From positions 166,871-230,870 of the forward strand of contig NZ_AXAE01000014.1 of NCBI RefSeq assembly GCF_000472705.1: 64,000 bases of DNA, read 5' to 3'. This document shows positions 1 through 8,788 of the stretch, one piece after another. The notes under the pieces are model-generated. The model was not told where the DNA came from. It saw only the letters and a list, made by a program, of their open reading frames with translations, and did no database searches. Source of the DNA: Mesorhizobium erdmanii USDA 3471 (lineage in GTDB: Bacteria > Pseudomonadota > Alphaproteobacteria > Rhizobiales > Rhizobiaceae). The translations under genes and the position numbers were made by a program. The number at the start of each line of letters is the position of its first letter. The stretch's first letter is position 1.

Positions 1-849
1 CAGCCGGTCATCGAGAATTCCTCCCGACTCGCCCAAATTGTCCGAAAGCGCCAAATCTTCGGAAAGCGATTGGCCCTCGGACAGCGTCGAGCGAAGCAGT
101 TTCAGCCGTTCCACGCGGCCGCCAATGTCAATTTCGGACCAGGCGCCGGGAAACGGCGACAGGCCACGAAGGTGGTTATGGACCTCGGCGGCAGGCCGCG
201 TCCAATCCACATGCGTCTCGGATTTATCGATTTTTCTGGCGTAAGTCACCCCTTCCGCCGCTTGCGCGGTAAATGTCAGGGTGTTCTCTTCCAGCCGCGC
301 CAGTGCTTCCACCATCAGGGTGGCGCCGAGGCTCATCAACCGATCATGCAGATCGCCGGCCGTCATATCGGGTTCGATGGCGCATTTTCCAAGCAATCCG
401 ACCGGGCCGGTATCCAAGCCCTCTTCCATGCGCATCACCATCATGCCGCTTTCCAGGTCGCCAGCCATGATGGCGCGCTGGATGGGTGCGGCACCGCGCC
501 AGCGTGGCAAAAGCGACGCATGGCCGTTGATGCAGCCCAGGCGGGGTGCATCCAGAATCGCCTTCGGCAGCAGCAAACCATAGGCGACGACCACGGCGAT
601 ATCGGCCTGCAGGGCGCCGAAAGCAGCCTGCTCGGCTTCGCTCTTGAGCGACGTCGGCGTGCGCACCTCGATGGCCAGCCGTTCGGCCTCGCGCTGCACC
701 GGCGACGGCGTCAGCTCCAGTCCGCGGCGGCCCGCCGCGCGCGGCGGTTGCGTATAGGCTGCCGCTATCTCATGTCCCGCTTCGGCGATGGCGCGCAGCG
801 TCGGCACCGAAAACTCTGGCGTGCCCATGAAGATGACGCGAAGGGGCAT
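1..849 (-). CDS. fmt: Methionyl-tRNA formyltransferase (3' end off the window)
   Basis: Formylates the amino group of Met-tRNA(fMet) with 10-formyl-THF so that translation can initiate. The reading frame runs off the left edge, so about 283 codons of a usual ~310 are visible and the C terminus is missing. The N terminus reads [18 protein letters not shown]. The catalytic Asn108 and His110 lie in CINGH, followed by [11 protein letters not shown], and Asp146 lies in GLDTGPV; these match the E. coli Fmt catalytic positions within two residues. It starts 3 bases after the stop of def, the common def-fmt pairing, so the two are probably co-transcribed. Confidence 0.95.
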   Translation of the reverse strand, partial: MPLRVIFMGTPEFSVPTLRAIAEAGHEIAAAYTQPPRAAGRRGLELTPSPVQREAERLAIEVRTPTSLKSEAEQAAFGALQADIAVVVAYGLLLPKAILDAPRLGCINGHASLLPRWRGAAPIQRAIMAGDLESGMMVMRMEEGLDTGPVGLLGKCAIEPDMTAGDLHDRLMSLGATLMVEALARLEENTLTFTAQAAEGVTYARKIDKSETHVDWTRPAAEVHNHLRGLSPFPGAWSEIDIGGRVERLKLLRSTLSEGQSLSEDLALSDNLGESGGILDDRL

Positions 850-852
850 CCC

Positions 853-1383
853 CTATCCCACCAGCTTGCCCGGCGCCTTGTCCTTGGCGAGCTTCTTGAA
901 TTTCTTCACCACCATGTCGCGCTTCAGCTTCGAGATGTGGTCGATGAACAGCACGCCGTTGAGATGGTCGATCTCGTGCTGCAGGCAGGTCGCCATCAGC
1001 CCCTCGGCCTCCATCTCCTGCAGCTTGCCGTCGCGGTCGAGATACTTCACCCGCACGGAAGCGGGGCGTTCGACCTCTGCGTAATAGTCGGGGATCGACA
1101 GGCAGCCTTCCTCGTAGACGGAGCGCGCTTCGGCGCTTTCCAGGATCTCCGGGTTGATGAAGACATGCGGCGCCGGCGTCTCGTCTTCCTTGGCGAGGTC
1201 AATCACCAGCATGCGCAGCGGCTCGCCGATCTGAATCGCCGCCAGGCCGATGCCGGGCGCGTCATACATGGTCTCCAGCATGTCGTCGGCCAGTTTGCGC
1301 AAGGGCGCGTCGACGCGCTCCACCGGCTTGGAAAGCTGGCGCAGGATGGGATCGGGAAGGATGATGAGCGGCTTGATCGGCAT
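853..1383 (-). CDS. def: Peptide deformylase
   Basis: Removes the N-formyl group from nascent polypeptides; a cytoplasmic metal enzyme. All three family motifs are present: GIGLAAIQ (residues 44-51), EGCLS (92-96, metal-ligand Cys94) and HEIDH (136-140, two His ligands and the catalytic Glu). The open frame extends 20 codons upstream, but I chose the ATG at 1383 because homologues begin near [12 protein letters not shown]; this gives 176 aa, a normal length. It lies directly upstream of fmt on the same strand and is divergent from rmuC. Confidence 0.95.
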   Translation of the reverse strand: MPIKPLIILPDPILRQLSKPVERVDAPLRKLADDMLETMYDAPGIGLAAIQIGEPLRMLVIDLAKEDETPAPHVFINPEILESAEARSVYEEGCLSIPDYYAEVERPASVRVKYLDRDGKLQEMEAEGLMATCLQHEIDHLNGVLFIDHISKLKRDMVVKKFKKLAKDKAPGKLVG

Positions 1384-1486
1384 GGCGTCCCACGTAAGAC
1401 GTCCAGCGAAAAGCGTCAACCGTTGGACCTGAGCCTCGTTCACGTTTTGATCTGTGCGAGCCCCACGAATCGGCTATGCTGTCCAC

Positions 1487-2752
1487 ATGAATGATCTGAG
1501 CACCATCCTTTCCGAGCCCGTCGCGCGGCTTGGCGCCTCGACAATCACGCTCGGCCACGCTCTCGCCTTCGGCGCCTTGTTGTTTTTCGGCCTGTTCGTG
1601 GCGCTGGTCGTCGCGCTGTGGCGGTCGGCCAAGGCGCGCGCCGTCGCCGCGGCCGAAGCCGCCGATCATGCTCGCGACGCGGAAGTGCGGATGGCCGGCA
1701 TATTGCAAAGCCAGGCCGAGATGCAGGGCCGCATGGGCGCCATCGCCGAAGTGTTCGGGGCTCGCCAGGCGGAGCTGACGCAGTCGATAGGCCAGCGGCT
1801 CGACGCCATGACCGGCCGCATCGGCCAGACCATGACCGAGCAGACCAAATCCACGCATGAGAGCCTGGCCAAACTGCAGGAGCGGCTCGCCGTCATCGAC
1901 ACCGCGCAAGGCAACATCCAGTCGCTCGCCGGCCAGGTCGTGCAGCTGCAGGCGATCCTCTCCAACAAGCAGACGCGCGGCGCCTTCGGCCAGTCGCGCA
2001 TGGAGGCGATCGTCGCCGATGGCCTGCCGCATGGCGCCTATGAATTCCAGGCGACGCTGTCCAACGGCAGCCGGCCGGACTGCCTGGTGAAGATGCCGAA
2101 CGGCGCGCCGTCGCTTGCCATCGATGCGAAATTTCCCCTGGAAGCCTGGAATGCCATCCGCGCCGCCGATGGTCCGGAACTGCAAAAGGGCGCGGCCCAG
2201 GCCTTCCGCCGCGACATCGAGATCCATGTCCGCGATATCTCGGAAAAATACCTGATCCAGGGCGAGACGCAGGATACCGCCTTCATGTTCGTGCCGTCCG
2301 AATCGGTGTTCGCCGAAATCCACGAGAATTTCGAGGCGATCGTCCACAAGGCGCACCGTGCCCGCGTCGTCATCGTCTCGCCGTCGTTGCTGATGCTGTC
2401 GATCCAGGTCATCCAGGCGATCCTGAAGGACGCCCGCATGCGCGAGCAGGCGCATCTGATCCAGGGCGAAGTGATCCGGCTGATGGAGGATGTGGCGCGT
2501 GTCGACGAGCGCGTGCGCAAGCTGCAGGGCCATTTCGGCCAATCGGCCAAGGACATCGAGGACATACTGGTCTCGACATCGAAGGTGACCAAGCGCGGCC
2601 AGAAGATCGAGGCGCTGGAGTTCGGCACGCAGGCCGACGGCGATGCCGGCGCCGAGACGCCGTCACGGGCACCGACCGCGAGTCCCGGCCCGCGCGTTGC
2701 CGATTCCAAGACCGGCCAGCTCAGGCTGCGGGTCGTCGAGGGCGACGACTGA
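1487..2752 (+). CDS. rmuC: DNA recombination protein RmuC
   Basis: RmuC-family protein, predicted membrane-anchored nuclease-fold protein that limits rearrangements at inverted repeats in E. coli. The start at 1487 (MNDLSTILSEP) is preferred over the upstream in-frame GTG/ATG codons. Residues ~20-46 form one N-terminal membrane helix. Residues ~50-150 are Ala/Glu/Gln-rich and look like a coiled coil. The RmuC core follows, including the DAKFPLEAW segment and FVPSESVFAEI. The C-terminal ~35 residues are low-complexity. Length is 421 aa, typical of alphaproteobacterial forms. It is divergent from def, with a ~100-base shared promoter region. Confidence 0.9.
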   Translation: MNDLSTILSEPVARLGASTITLGHALAFGALLFFGLFVALVVALWRSAKARAVAAAEAADHARDAEVRMAGILQSQAEMQGRMGAIAEVFGARQAELTQSIGQRLDAMTGRIGQTMTEQTKSTHESLAKLQERLAVIDTAQGNIQSLAGQVVQLQAILSNKQTRGAFGQSRMEAIVADGLPHGAYEFQATLSNGSRPDCLVKMPNGAPSLAIDAKFPLEAWNAIRAADGPELQKGAAQAFRRDIEIHVRDISEKYLIQGETQDTAFMFVPSESVFAEIHENFEAIVHKAHRARVVIVSPSLLMLSIQVIQAILKDARMREQAHLIQGEVIRLMEDVARVDERVRKLQGHFGQSAKDIEDILVSTSKVTKRGQKIEALEFGTQADGDAGAETPSRAPTASPGPRVADSKTGQLRLRVVEGDD

Positions 2753-2767
2753 ACGGATAATTCCAGA

Positions 2768-3580
2768 CTAGACCGTCGCCACGATGACGTGTGCCTGAAT
2801 TTTGGCGGCAACCGCGCCGCTGCCATGTCTTTGCTCAATCGCGGATGCCGCATAGTCCGTCGCGGCGTCGAGTTTACCGGGATCGCGGGCCTCGATTTCG
2901 GTACGAAGAACCGTTCCCTGGCAATAGGCAACAGCAGGGATGCGTGGTGACGATGCGTGGCTCTGTTCGGCCCTCGTGTCGATTGCCACGGTGGAGAAAC
3001 CTGCCTCATCGAGGTCGCTGCGGATCAATGCGGTATCGTGGTAGCCGTGCGGCGTGCGGGCCAGGAAGCGTGGCGGATCGTTCGGAAAAATCCTCGCCAG
3101 CGCATTGGTCACATCATCGGCAAAGACATTTTCCTCGATGCGGTCCCATACGTTGAACAGAAAACGGCCGCCGGGCTTCAGCACCCGCCTTGCTTCGCGG
3201 TAGGCGGATGGGCGGCTGGGAAAGAACATCGCGCCGAACTGGCAGCAGACCAGATCGAAAGCCGCGTCTTCAAACGGCAGCGCCATGGCATCGGCTTGGC
3301 GCCACTGGATGCGGCCGTCGGGAGCCTGTCGCGAAGCGGCGTAATCGAGCATCGGCTGGTTGAGGTCGGTCACGACATAGCTGGCGCCAGGAGACAGCCT
3401 TGGCGCCAGGGCACGGGTGACCACGCCGGTACCCGCGGCGACTTCCAGGACGGCGCTGGGCGAGAAGGACGCTGCTCGCTGAGCAAGGTTCGCGGCGAAT
3501 GGCTCGAAAATCAACGGCACCATAAAGCGGTCGTAGTTTTCCGGAATCGAGCCGGAAAAGAGCTTGTCGGCCTCCAACAT
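2768..3580 (-). CDS. Class I SAM-dependent methyltransferase, substrate unknown
   Basis: Rossmann-fold methyltransferase of the UbiE/Methyltransf_11 kind. Motif I (VLEVAAGTGVVTRAL) binds AdoMet, the acidic end of strand 2 is seen in VVTDLNQPMLDYA, and motif IV lies around FDLVCCQFGAMFF. The C-terminal third carries no recognisable extra domain. An upstream in-frame GTG at 3592 is possible; the ATG at 3580 has a purine-rich stretch (GGGTGGG) 7 bases upstream. It stands alone, convergent with rmuC. Nothing nearby identifies the methyl acceptor. Confidence 0.8.
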   Translation of the reverse strand: MLEADKLFSGSIPENYDRFMVPLIFEPFAANLAQRAASFSPSAVLEVAAGTGVVTRALAPRLSPGASYVVTDLNQPMLDYAASRQAPDGRIQWRQADAMALPFEDAAFDLVCCQFGAMFFPSRPSAYREARRVLKPGGRFLFNVWDRIEENVFADDVTNALARIFPNDPPRFLARTPHGYHDTALIRSDLDEAGFSTVAIDTRAEQSHASSPRIPAVAYCQGTVLRTEIEARDPGKLDAATDYAASAIEQRHGSGAVAAKIQAHVIVATV

Positions 3581-3647
3581 GCGATTACCCACCCGTGTCC
3601 ATGGCGAGCCAGCATAGCATGGCTGGATCCGCCGAGGCGAACCGTTG

Positions 3648-4052
3648 CTATTGGTCTTCGGCGGTCGCCATGCCTTCGAATTCCGGCAGCCAGTGCAGAG
3701 CCGATCTGTGCCACTTCTGTTGTCTTGGAATCAAATCCTGGCGTTGCCGCGCGGTGCCCACCCGGATCCCATAGATTTTCGGGCCATCTCCGACCGACGT
3801 GGCGTAAAGGTGCGAACCGCAGTCGGCGCAAAAAGCCTGGGCGCGCTTGGCGCCGCTCGCCCCGGTCTTGGTATAGATTTTCGGCGTGCCCCTGGTGATC
3901 CGGTAGTGATCTTCGGGCGCCGGAACGGTGACGCGAAAGGCGGTGCCGGTCAGTTGCTGGCAGTCCGTGCAGTGGCAGATCGAGGTCTTTTCCGGGTCGA
4001 CCTCAGCCTCGTAGCTAATGGCTCCGCAATGGCAGCCGCCGTCGATCTTCAT
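3648..4052 (-). CDS. GFA (CENP-V/glutathione-dependent formaldehyde-activating) family protein
   Basis: Small zinc protein of the GFA family, 134 aa. The zinc-binding cysteines are visible: GGCHCG (C7, C9), ICHCTDC (C26, C28, C31) and FCADCG near residue 90. The start at 4052 has a strong GGAGGAG Shine-Dalgarno, so the 18 extra N-terminal codons in the open frame are excluded. Many members have no proven glutathione or formaldehyde chemistry, so the family name should not be read as a function. It follows no obvious operon partner; the next gene upstream is a separate cation transporter. Confidence 0.85.
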   Translation of the reverse strand: MKIDGGCHCGAISYEAEVDPEKTSICHCTDCQQLTGTAFRVTVPAPEDHYRITRGTPKIYTKTGASGAKRAQAFCADCGSHLYATSVGDGPKIYGIRVGTARQRQDLIPRQQKWHRSALHWLPEFEGMATAEDQ

Positions 4053-4127
4053 CGTCGCTCCTCCAAATCCATCGACCGATCTTATCAAGGCGACGCGGCA
4101 GGGCAACGGCGCAGTTCTGGTCCAGGG

Positions 4128-5081
4128 CTAGTCCGACGCGGCCTCGATCAGCTTGCGCCGCTGTTCCCAGGTCCCCGTGGTCTGCGGCTTGACGAACAGC
4201 CGCGTGATCTCCGGCATCTCCTTCTTCAGCCGTGCCTCGATGCGTTCCACGCAGGCCTCGATCTCTGGCGCCGCCAGATGGTCCTCGAACTCGATGCTGA
4301 GGCCGGCGACGATTTCTTCCGGCCCCATATGAACCGTCAGCACGCCGTTCGCCCGTTGCACCGCCGGATCCTGCTGGGCGATCGCCAGCACTTTTTTCTG
4401 CACATCGGGCGAGGCCGGCTCGCCCATGAGCAGGCCCTTGCTTTCGCGGGCGAGGAAGATCGCCGTCGCGCCGAGGATGAGTGCGATGCCGATCGAGGCG
4501 GCGCCGTCGAGCTCCGGCATCTCCAGCATCTCCGCCGTCAATATGCCGGCAAAGGCGACGATCAGCCCAAGCAGTGCCGCGCTGTCCTCGAACAACACCG
4601 TATAGACGCTCGGGTCCTTGCTCGATTGCACGGCGTGCAGCCAGCCTTCTCCGCCCTTCTGCCGGCGGAATTCCTTCAGCGCCACCAGCCAGGAGCTGCC
4701 TTCGAACAGGAAGGAAGCACCAAGAACGATATAGTTCACTTTGACGTTGGCGACCGGCTCCGGCGCCATGATGTGGACGATACCCTCGTAGAACGACACG
4801 CCGGCACCCAGCGCGAAGACCAGCAGCGCGACAATAAAACTCCAGAAATAGAGCTCGCGGCCATGGCCGAGCGGATGTGTGCGGTCGGCCGGGCGCGCCG
4901 CACGATGCATGCCGTAGAGCAGCAGGCCGCCATTGCCGGTATCGACCAGCGAGTGGACGCCTTCCGACAGCATTGCCGAGCTGCCGGTGAAGAAAGCGGC
5001 GGCGAACTTGGTCAGCGCGATCGCCAGATTGCCGGCGAGCGCTGCGTAGATGACCGTCTTGGAGCCGCCATGCCCGGCCAT
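4128..5081 (-). CDS. Cation diffusion facilitator family transporter
   Basis: Inner-membrane proton-coupled divalent metal exporter of the CDF family, 317 aa. Several hydrophobic segments are seen, beginning VIYAALAGNLAIALTKFAAAF. TM2 has SEGVHSLVDTGNG, whose HxxxD pair is the usual metal site, followed by the loop HPLGHGRELYFWSF that is characteristic of one CDF branch. The C-terminal cytoplasmic domain (about residues 230-310) has the usual alpha-beta pattern with SIEFEDHL. The ATG at 5081 is chosen over a TTG at 5105. Metal specificity (Zn, Fe, Mn, Co) cannot be read from the sequence. Confidence 0.88.
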   Translation of the reverse strand: MAGHGGSKTVIYAALAGNLAIALTKFAAAFFTGSSAMLSEGVHSLVDTGNGGLLLYGMHRAARPADRTHPLGHGRELYFWSFIVALLVFALGAGVSFYEGIVHIMAPEPVANVKVNYIVLGASFLFEGSSWLVALKEFRRQKGGEGWLHAVQSSKDPSVYTVLFEDSAALLGLIVAFAGILTAEMLEMPELDGAASIGIALILGATAIFLARESKGLLMGEPASPDVQKKVLAIAQQDPAVQRANGVLTVHMGPEEIVAGLSIEFEDHLAAPEIEACVERIEARLKKEMPEITRLFVKPQTTGTWEQRRKLIEAASD

Positions 5082-5195
5082 GGTGTGATGTTCCCGTTCA
5101 ATCAACCAAGTTTAACGGCCGAACCGCCGAAGCTCCGTAAGCCATCGCAACGCGTGAAACTCCGGGACGTTCAGCAAAAAGGCAAAAAAGGCTGG

Positions 5196-6005
5196 CTAGG
5201 CCGCGATCTCGTCGGTCCACACTTTGAAGCCGGCAAGTGTGCCGGGGCCGAAAATATGGGTCAACGGCACGTCCGCCGCGTCACGGCCGGAAGCAATCAA
5301 GATCCGGCCGATGCGGGGCGCGTTGTTACGCGGGTCGAAGGCATGCCAGCGGTCGCCGAGATAGACCTCCATCCACGCGCAGAAATCCATGCTTGCCCAA
5401 GGCTTCGGCATGCCGATATCGCTGATGTAACCGGTGCAATAGCGCGTCGGGATGTTGAGTGCCCTGCAGAAGGTGACGGCGAGGTGGGCGAAATCGCGGC
5501 ACACGCCGCTCTGCTCGCGATAGGTTTCCGCCGCGGTCCGCGTCGGCCGGGCGTTGCCGTAGTTGAAAACGATGTGATTGTGGACGAAGTCGCAGACGGC
5601 CTGCACGCGCGGGATGCCGAGCGGCGTATGGCCGAACAGCCGCCACGCTTCGCTGGCCAAAAGGTCGCTCTCGCAGAAGCGGCTGGGCAGCAGGAAGAGC
5701 AGTGTGTCCGCCGGCAGGTCGCGCACCTCGTGCTGCCAGGCCATCAACTCGCCCATTTCGAACGTACCGGGGTCGCGGATCACCGCATCCGTACCGAAGG
5801 TGAAGCGTCCGGGCGGGGCGACGAAGCGATTGCACCAATTGCCGAAACTGTCGCGGTAACTTTCGATCGGCACCGACGGGTTCGAGGTCAGGAAATCCGG
5901 TCGCTCGAGATCGGAGGCGCGGGAATAGTGCACGTTGAGCATCGCAATGAGTGGCGTTTCCTGCGGGAAATCGAAGCTCATCTCGCAGCCGATGTGGATC
6001 CGCAT
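5196..6005 (-). CDS. Transglutaminase-like domain protein with Cys in place of the usual catalytic His
   Basis: Bacterial transglutaminase-like (papain-fold) protein, 269 aa. The N-terminal ~150 residues match the beta-rich region that precedes the core in this family. The core has the nucleophile segment SGVCRDFAHLA and the Asp segment AFDPRNNAPRIGR. Where the family usually has His-Ala-Trp, the sequence reads DFCAWMEVYL, so the expected catalytic His is a Cys. Either this subfamily uses different chemistry or it is not an active transferase/peptidase. It stands alone; the gene to its left is the cation transporter. Confidence 0.8.
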   Translation of the reverse strand: MRIHIGCEMSFDFPQETPLIAMLNVHYSRASDLERPDFLTSNPSVPIESYRDSFGNWCNRFVAPPGRFTFGTDAVIRDPGTFEMGELMAWQHEVRDLPADTLLFLLPSRFCESDLLASEAWRLFGHTPLGIPRVQAVCDFVHNHIVFNYGNARPTRTAAETYREQSGVCRDFAHLAVTFCRALNIPTRYCTGYISDIGMPKPWASMDFCAWMEVYLGDRWHAFDPRNNAPRIGRILIASGRDAADVPLTHIFGPGTLAGFKVWTDEIAA

Positions 6006-6217
6006 TGTCGTCCTGACCGGCCTGCCTGACGATCACCCGGCGGAAGCACGGGTCGATGCTGCAGTGCGGAAACGACCTTGGCACGGACCGCCACGATTTA
6101 CGAGCAAATTAGAAACCGGTTGAAAGCGGTCGACCGGCTGCTGCTGCAGGCGCTGCCCCCTTGCGGCAAAGCGTTTCTCTTGTTTCACTTCGCTTCCCGC
6201 AACTGGAGGAACGAATC

Positions 6218-6343
6218 ATGGCTAAAGGTGCGATGAAGGCAGGCAAGGAAGCCCGCAAGCCGAAGAAGGATGCCAAGAAGCCGGCAGCCGCTCCCGTCCT
6301 GAAGGCGCCGCCGGTCAAGGCGATGCGCATCAAGGAAAAGTAG
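6218..6343 (+). CDS. Small Lys/Ala/Pro-rich basic protein, unknown function
   Basis: A 41-aa protein rich in Lys, Ala and Pro (about a quarter Lys), with no hydrophobic segment. Its start is well supported: GGAGGA at 6205-6210 lies 7 bases before the ATG. The composition resembles the Lys-rich tails of histone-like nucleoid proteins, but no domain is recognised and I assign no function. The open frame upstream (6161-6217) is not needed and is probably leader. It is followed by the riboswitch-sugE unit. Confidence 0.5.
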   Translation: MAKGAMKAGKEARKPKKDAKKPAAAPVLKAPPVKAMRIKEK

Positions 6344-6441
6344 GCCGCGGCAAGTCAGGCGCGGCAAAGTCCCACCGGCGGCGTTCGACAATGCCGCCGG
6401 GGCCGCCGGGTTGATCGGGCGTTTGGACAGCCCTATATGTC

Positions 6442-6493
6442 GGGCGCGGGGACGACCTCGCGCTCCCAGAAATGCGGTCGGGACGACCCGCCC
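6442..6493 (+). promoter_or_regulatory. Guanidine-II (mini-ykkC) riboswitch, two ACGA-loop hairpins
   Basis: Two stem-loops with identical ACGA tetraloops lie in the leader of sugE. Hairpin 1: 10-bp stem 6442-6451/6456-6465 with loop 6452-6455. Hairpin 2: stem 6479-6482/6487-6490 extended by 6476-6477/6492-6493 across a T/C mismatch, loop 6483-6486. Two short GC hairpins with ACGR loops, each closed by C-G pairs and joined by a short linker (here 10 nt), are the hallmark of the guanidine-II class, and sugE-type exporters are its commonest targets. A further hairpin, 6540-6544/6553-6557, encloses the likely Shine-Dalgarno and could be the on/off switch. Confidence 0.85.
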
Positions 6494-6557
6494 ATTGTGA
6501 TCCAGTGTCTGCGGATCGGATTCTGTCTCCGCTCCGATGCTGGATGGAGCGTTCCAG

Positions 6558-6872
6558 ATGTCATGGATTCTTCTGTTTTTCGCCGGCCTGTTCGAAATCG
6601 GCTGGGCGATTGGCCTCAAATACACTGACGGCTTCAGCAAGCTCGTGCCGACCGTGCTCACGGTCGCGTCGATGGTCGTCAGCCTTACATTGCTCGGCCT
6701 GGCGCTGAAGGCGCTTCCCGTCGGCACCGCCTATGCGGTGTGGACCGGCATCGGCACGGTCGGCACGGCGCTGCTCGGCATCTGGCTGCTCGGCGAGCCC
6801 GCCACCGCGATCAGGCTCGCCTGCATCGCGCTGATCGTCGGCGGCATCATGGGGCTGAAGTTCGCGGCCTGA
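6558..6872 (+). CDS. sugE: SMR-family guanidinium exporter (SugE/Gdx)
   Basis: Four-helix small multidrug resistance protein, 104 aa. The first helix holds the essential Glu in [15 protein letters not shown]; the GWAxGLKYT sequence is the SugE/Gdx type, not the EmrE type. The second half has [19 protein letters not shown], also typical. Gdx proteins export guanidinium in exchange for protons, and the guanidine-II riboswitch in the leader supports that substrate here. The start at 6558 is chosen because the upstream in-frame ATG (6537) would lie inside the leader and family members begin MSWI/MAWL. The function is inferred from family plus riboswitch. Confidence 0.9.
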   Translation: MSWILLFFAGLFEIGWAIGLKYTDGFSKLVPTVLTVASMVVSLTLLGLALKALPVGTAYAVWTGIGTVGTALLGIWLLGEPATAIRLACIALIVGGIMGLKFAA

Positions 6873-6952
6873 CCGTACCGGCGCACAAGCACGTTCAGGG
6901 CCGCTGCAAGGCGACCCTGATTCAATGTTCGAACTTGGCTGCGCCGAAGCTG

Positions 6953-7387
6953 CTAGCGGGCCGAGAAGCCCGGAGGCGTCCTGCCGGTGCGCTGCTTGCG
7001 CGCCGCATAGCGTGCGTCGCGTTTCGCCTTGCGCTCGGCCTCGTCCGCCAGCAAACGGGCGATGCGCTCGGTCTCTTCGGCTTCCTTGATCTTCGCTTCA
7101 GCCTGAGCCGCCTCTTCGGCCGCAATGCGCGCCGCTTCAGCCGCTGCCTCGCGCTCGGCCTTCTCGACCGCCTCGCGTGCCAGCTTCTCCTGCTTCAGCC
7201 TTGCCTTCTCGGCTTCGCGGATTTCACGAGCCTCGAGGATCGCCTTGCGCTCGGCCTGTCGCGCCAGCACCGCAGGATCGTCTGCCGCCGGCTTTGACTT
7301 GAAGCGCTCCAGAAGCGCCTTCTTTGCCTCGTTCGCGGCATTGCGCCGCTCGAAAATGTCTTTTTCCCTGTAGATAGCCAAGTCCAC
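6953..7387 (-). CDS. DUF6481-like coiled-coil protein
   Basis: A 144-aa, highly charged protein. Residues ~20-130 are almost continuous Glu/Ala/Lys/Arg heptad-like repeats, expected to form one long helix. The N terminus (IFERRNAANEAKKALLERFKSKP) resembles short rhizobial proteins labelled DUF6481. There is no signal peptide, membrane segment or catalytic motif. It is convergent with sugE. The role is unknown; the family label is from memory of the N-terminal pattern and is moderately secure. Confidence 0.6.
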   Translation of the reverse strand: MDLAIYREKDIFERRNAANEAKKALLERFKSKPAADDPAVLARQAERKAILEAREIREAEKARLKQEKLAREAVEKAEREAAAEAARIAAEEAAQAEAKIKEAEETERIARLLADEAERKAKRDARYAARKQRTGRTPPGFSAR

Positions 7388-7603
7388 TTCCCTGAAGTCA
7401 ATTTGCGAGGCTTACATACGCGCGAATGCCAAGAGTTCAAGCGCCAAAACGGTATGCCAGCCATGAAATTCCGCGATGTTGCAGCCGGGAGACGCCTTTT
7501 CCTGCCCAAACCGACATGCACTGTTCACCGTCTGCCTCTCTGGCGGGCAGGTGCGTGCGTCGCTACCTCTAGCGTAACAATCACCACACCAGGATGACAC
7601 CAG

Positions 7604-8665
7604 ATGGAACTCGGTCTCTACACTTTTGCCGACGTCAGCCCGCTACCAGGCCCCGGCGCCATCGGCCCGCACGAGCGGCTGCGCAACCTGATCGAGGAGG
7701 TCGAACTGGCCGATCAGGTTGGTCTCGACGTCTTTGGTCTCGGCGAACATCACCGGCCCGATTATGCCGCTTCCGCGCCGGTCGTGGCGCTGGCCGCTGC
7801 CGCCGAGCGCTCGAAACGCATCAAGCTGACCAGCGCGGTCACCGTGCTCTCCTCGGACGATCCGGTGCGCGTCTTCCAGCAGTTCGCCACGCTCGATCTC
7901 CTGTCGGGCGGCCGTGCCGAGATCATGGCCGGCCGCGGGTCGTTCATCGAATCCTTCCCGCTCTTCGGCTACAATCTCGAGGACTATGACGAGCTCTTCG
8001 CCGAAAAGCTCGACCTGCTGCTTGCCATCCGCGACCAGGTGAAGGTCACCTGGTCCGGCAATCTGCGCGCGCCGATCAACGATCGCGGCGTCTATCCGAG
8101 GCCGTTCCAGGACAGGCTGCCGGTCTGGATCGCCATTGGCGGCACGCCACAGTCCGCTGCCCGCGCCGGCGCGCTCGGCCTGCCACTGGCGCTTGCCATC
8201 ATCGGCGGCGAGCCGGCCCGCTTCGCGCCGCTGTTTGATCTCTACCGCGAGGCGGCCAAACGCGCCGGCAGCGACCCCAAGGGTCTCGCCACCAGCATCA
8301 ACGTGCATGGCTTCATTGCCGAGACGACCGAACAGGCGGCCGACGATTTCTACGGCCCGCAGGCGGAGGTGATGAACCGCATCGGCCGCGAGCGTGGCTG
8401 GGGCCCGACATCGCGGGCGCATTTCGACCAGTCGCGCGGTCCCGATGGCGCGCTGTTCGTCGGCAATCCGGAGCAGGTGGCGGAAAAGATCGTCGCCCAG
8501 CACAGGATCTTCAACAATGACCGCTTCCTGCTGCAGATGGCGGTCGGCACCATGCCGCACGCCAAGATCATGAAGGCGATCGAACTCTACGGCACCAGAG
8601 TGGCGCCGATCGTGCGCAAGGAGACGGCGAAGTCCGCGCCGGCCGTGGCAGCGCCGGTAGCGTAA
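7604..8665 (+). CDS. LLM-class flavin-dependent oxidoreductase
   Basis: Bacterial luciferase-like TIM-barrel monooxygenase, 353 aa, expected to use reduced FMN/F420. Family signatures are [12 protein letters not shown] near residue 45, [17 protein letters not shown] near 105 and [19 protein letters not shown] near 125, the last typical of the branch that includes CE1758-type proteins. The C-terminal ~20 residues are low-complexity Ala/Pro/Lys. It is a single gene after a 215-base gap that shows no other gene. The physiological substrate is unknown. Confidence 0.85.
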   Translation: MELGLYTFADVSPLPGPGAIGPHERLRNLIEEVELADQVGLDVFGLGEHHRPDYAASAPVVALAAAAERSKRIKLTSAVTVLSSDDPVRVFQQFATLDLLSGGRAEIMAGRGSFIESFPLFGYNLEDYDELFAEKLDLLLAIRDQVKVTWSGNLRAPINDRGVYPRPFQDRLPVWIAIGGTPQSAARAGALGLPLALAIIGGEPARFAPLFDLYREAAKRAGSDPKGLATSINVHGFIAETTEQAADDFYGPQAEVMNRIGRERGWGPTSRAHFDQSRGPDGALFVGNPEQVAEKIVAQHRIFNNDRFLLQMAVGTMPHAKIMKAIELYGTRVAPIVRKETAKSAPAVAAPVA

Positions 8666-8788
8666 GCCCCGTCCCATAACCAAGGGCAAGGTCCGTCTAG
8701 GGCTTGCCGGCTAACGGAACCTTGAAGCCGTGCCGGCGTTTTCGGTCGACGGGTTGCACCAATTGCGGTGCGCCGTCGAGGGACTGTG

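Noticed and set aside
3645..6029. 794-codon open frame on the plus strand across the GFA, cation-transporter and transglutaminase genes
   Set aside because: It is the antisense shadow of three genes with clear domains on the minus strand; its translation is Arg/His/Asp-rich and matches no family. High GC produces such frames.
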